Notes under the pieces: model-generated
Databases searched by the model: none
Seen by the model: the letters and a program-made list of their open reading frames with translations, nothing else
Told to the model about the DNA's origin: nothing
Source: an uncultured Opitutales bacterium
Lineage (GTDB): Bacteria > Verrucomicrobiota > Verrucomicrobiia > Opitutales > UBA2995
Assembly (NCBI GenBank): GCA_937920335.1
Contig: CALGUT010000619.1
Coordinates: forward strand, 1-5,767
DNA: 5,767 bases
Direction: 5' to 3'
Made by a program: the position numbers and the translations under genes
In this document: positions 5,755 to 5,767 of the stretch, piece by piece
Layout of the letters: each line of letters opens with the position of its first letter
How positions within the stretch are numbered: position 1 is the first letter of the stretch

Positions 5755-5767
5755 GCCCATTTAACTG

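Overview
The window looks like a stretch of bacterial chromosome from the Planctomycetota-Verrucomicrobiota group, probably Verrucomicrobiota. This is inferred from the gene families (a DUF1501 tail, a SUMF1-domain protein, a solute-binding protein without a signal peptide, an S8 protease, VapBC) and from a base composition near 50% GC with few strong Shine-Dalgarno sites. No rRNA, tRNA, CRISPR array, transposase or intact insertion sequence is visible.

Layout. (1) 1-663, minus: 5' part of a family 1 solute-binding protein gene that runs off the left edge. (2) 664-1080: non-coding divergent spacer. (3) 1081-1956, plus: secreted S8 (subtilisin-like) protease cut off before its catalytic-Ser segment. 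(4) about 1934-2293, plus, one frame over: a cytochrome c domain of the kind found at the C terminus of copper nitrite reductase NirK, with no start codon or export signal of its own. (5) 2298-4917, plus: a tight operon of a SUMF1/FGE-like protein, a SCO copper chaperone and NnrS. (6) 4914-5006, minus: the last 30 codons of a DUF1501 gene, tail to tail with nnrS. (7) 5047-5754, plus: a VapB-VapC toxin-antitoxin pair in which both genes carry a one-base frameshift and the toxin has also lost an active-site Asp.

Interpretation. Cytochrome domain, SUMF1, SCO and NnrS make sense together as the downstream half of a nirK (NO-forming nitrite reductase) cluster: SCO would serve copper assembly and NnrS the response to NO. 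The copper-binding part of NirK is absent. In its place, without a gap, lies the first half of a subtilase gene, so a deletion or recombination (or an assembly join) fused two unrelated genes at about 1932-1946. The accessory genes look intact but are cut off from their catalytic partner and native promoter. With the DUF1501 stump and the dead VapBC, the window reads as a decaying, rearranged region rather than a new working system. The most informative observations are the subtilase/nirK scar, the non-catalytic FGE-like protein kept in the nir cluster, and the two frameshifts in VapBC.
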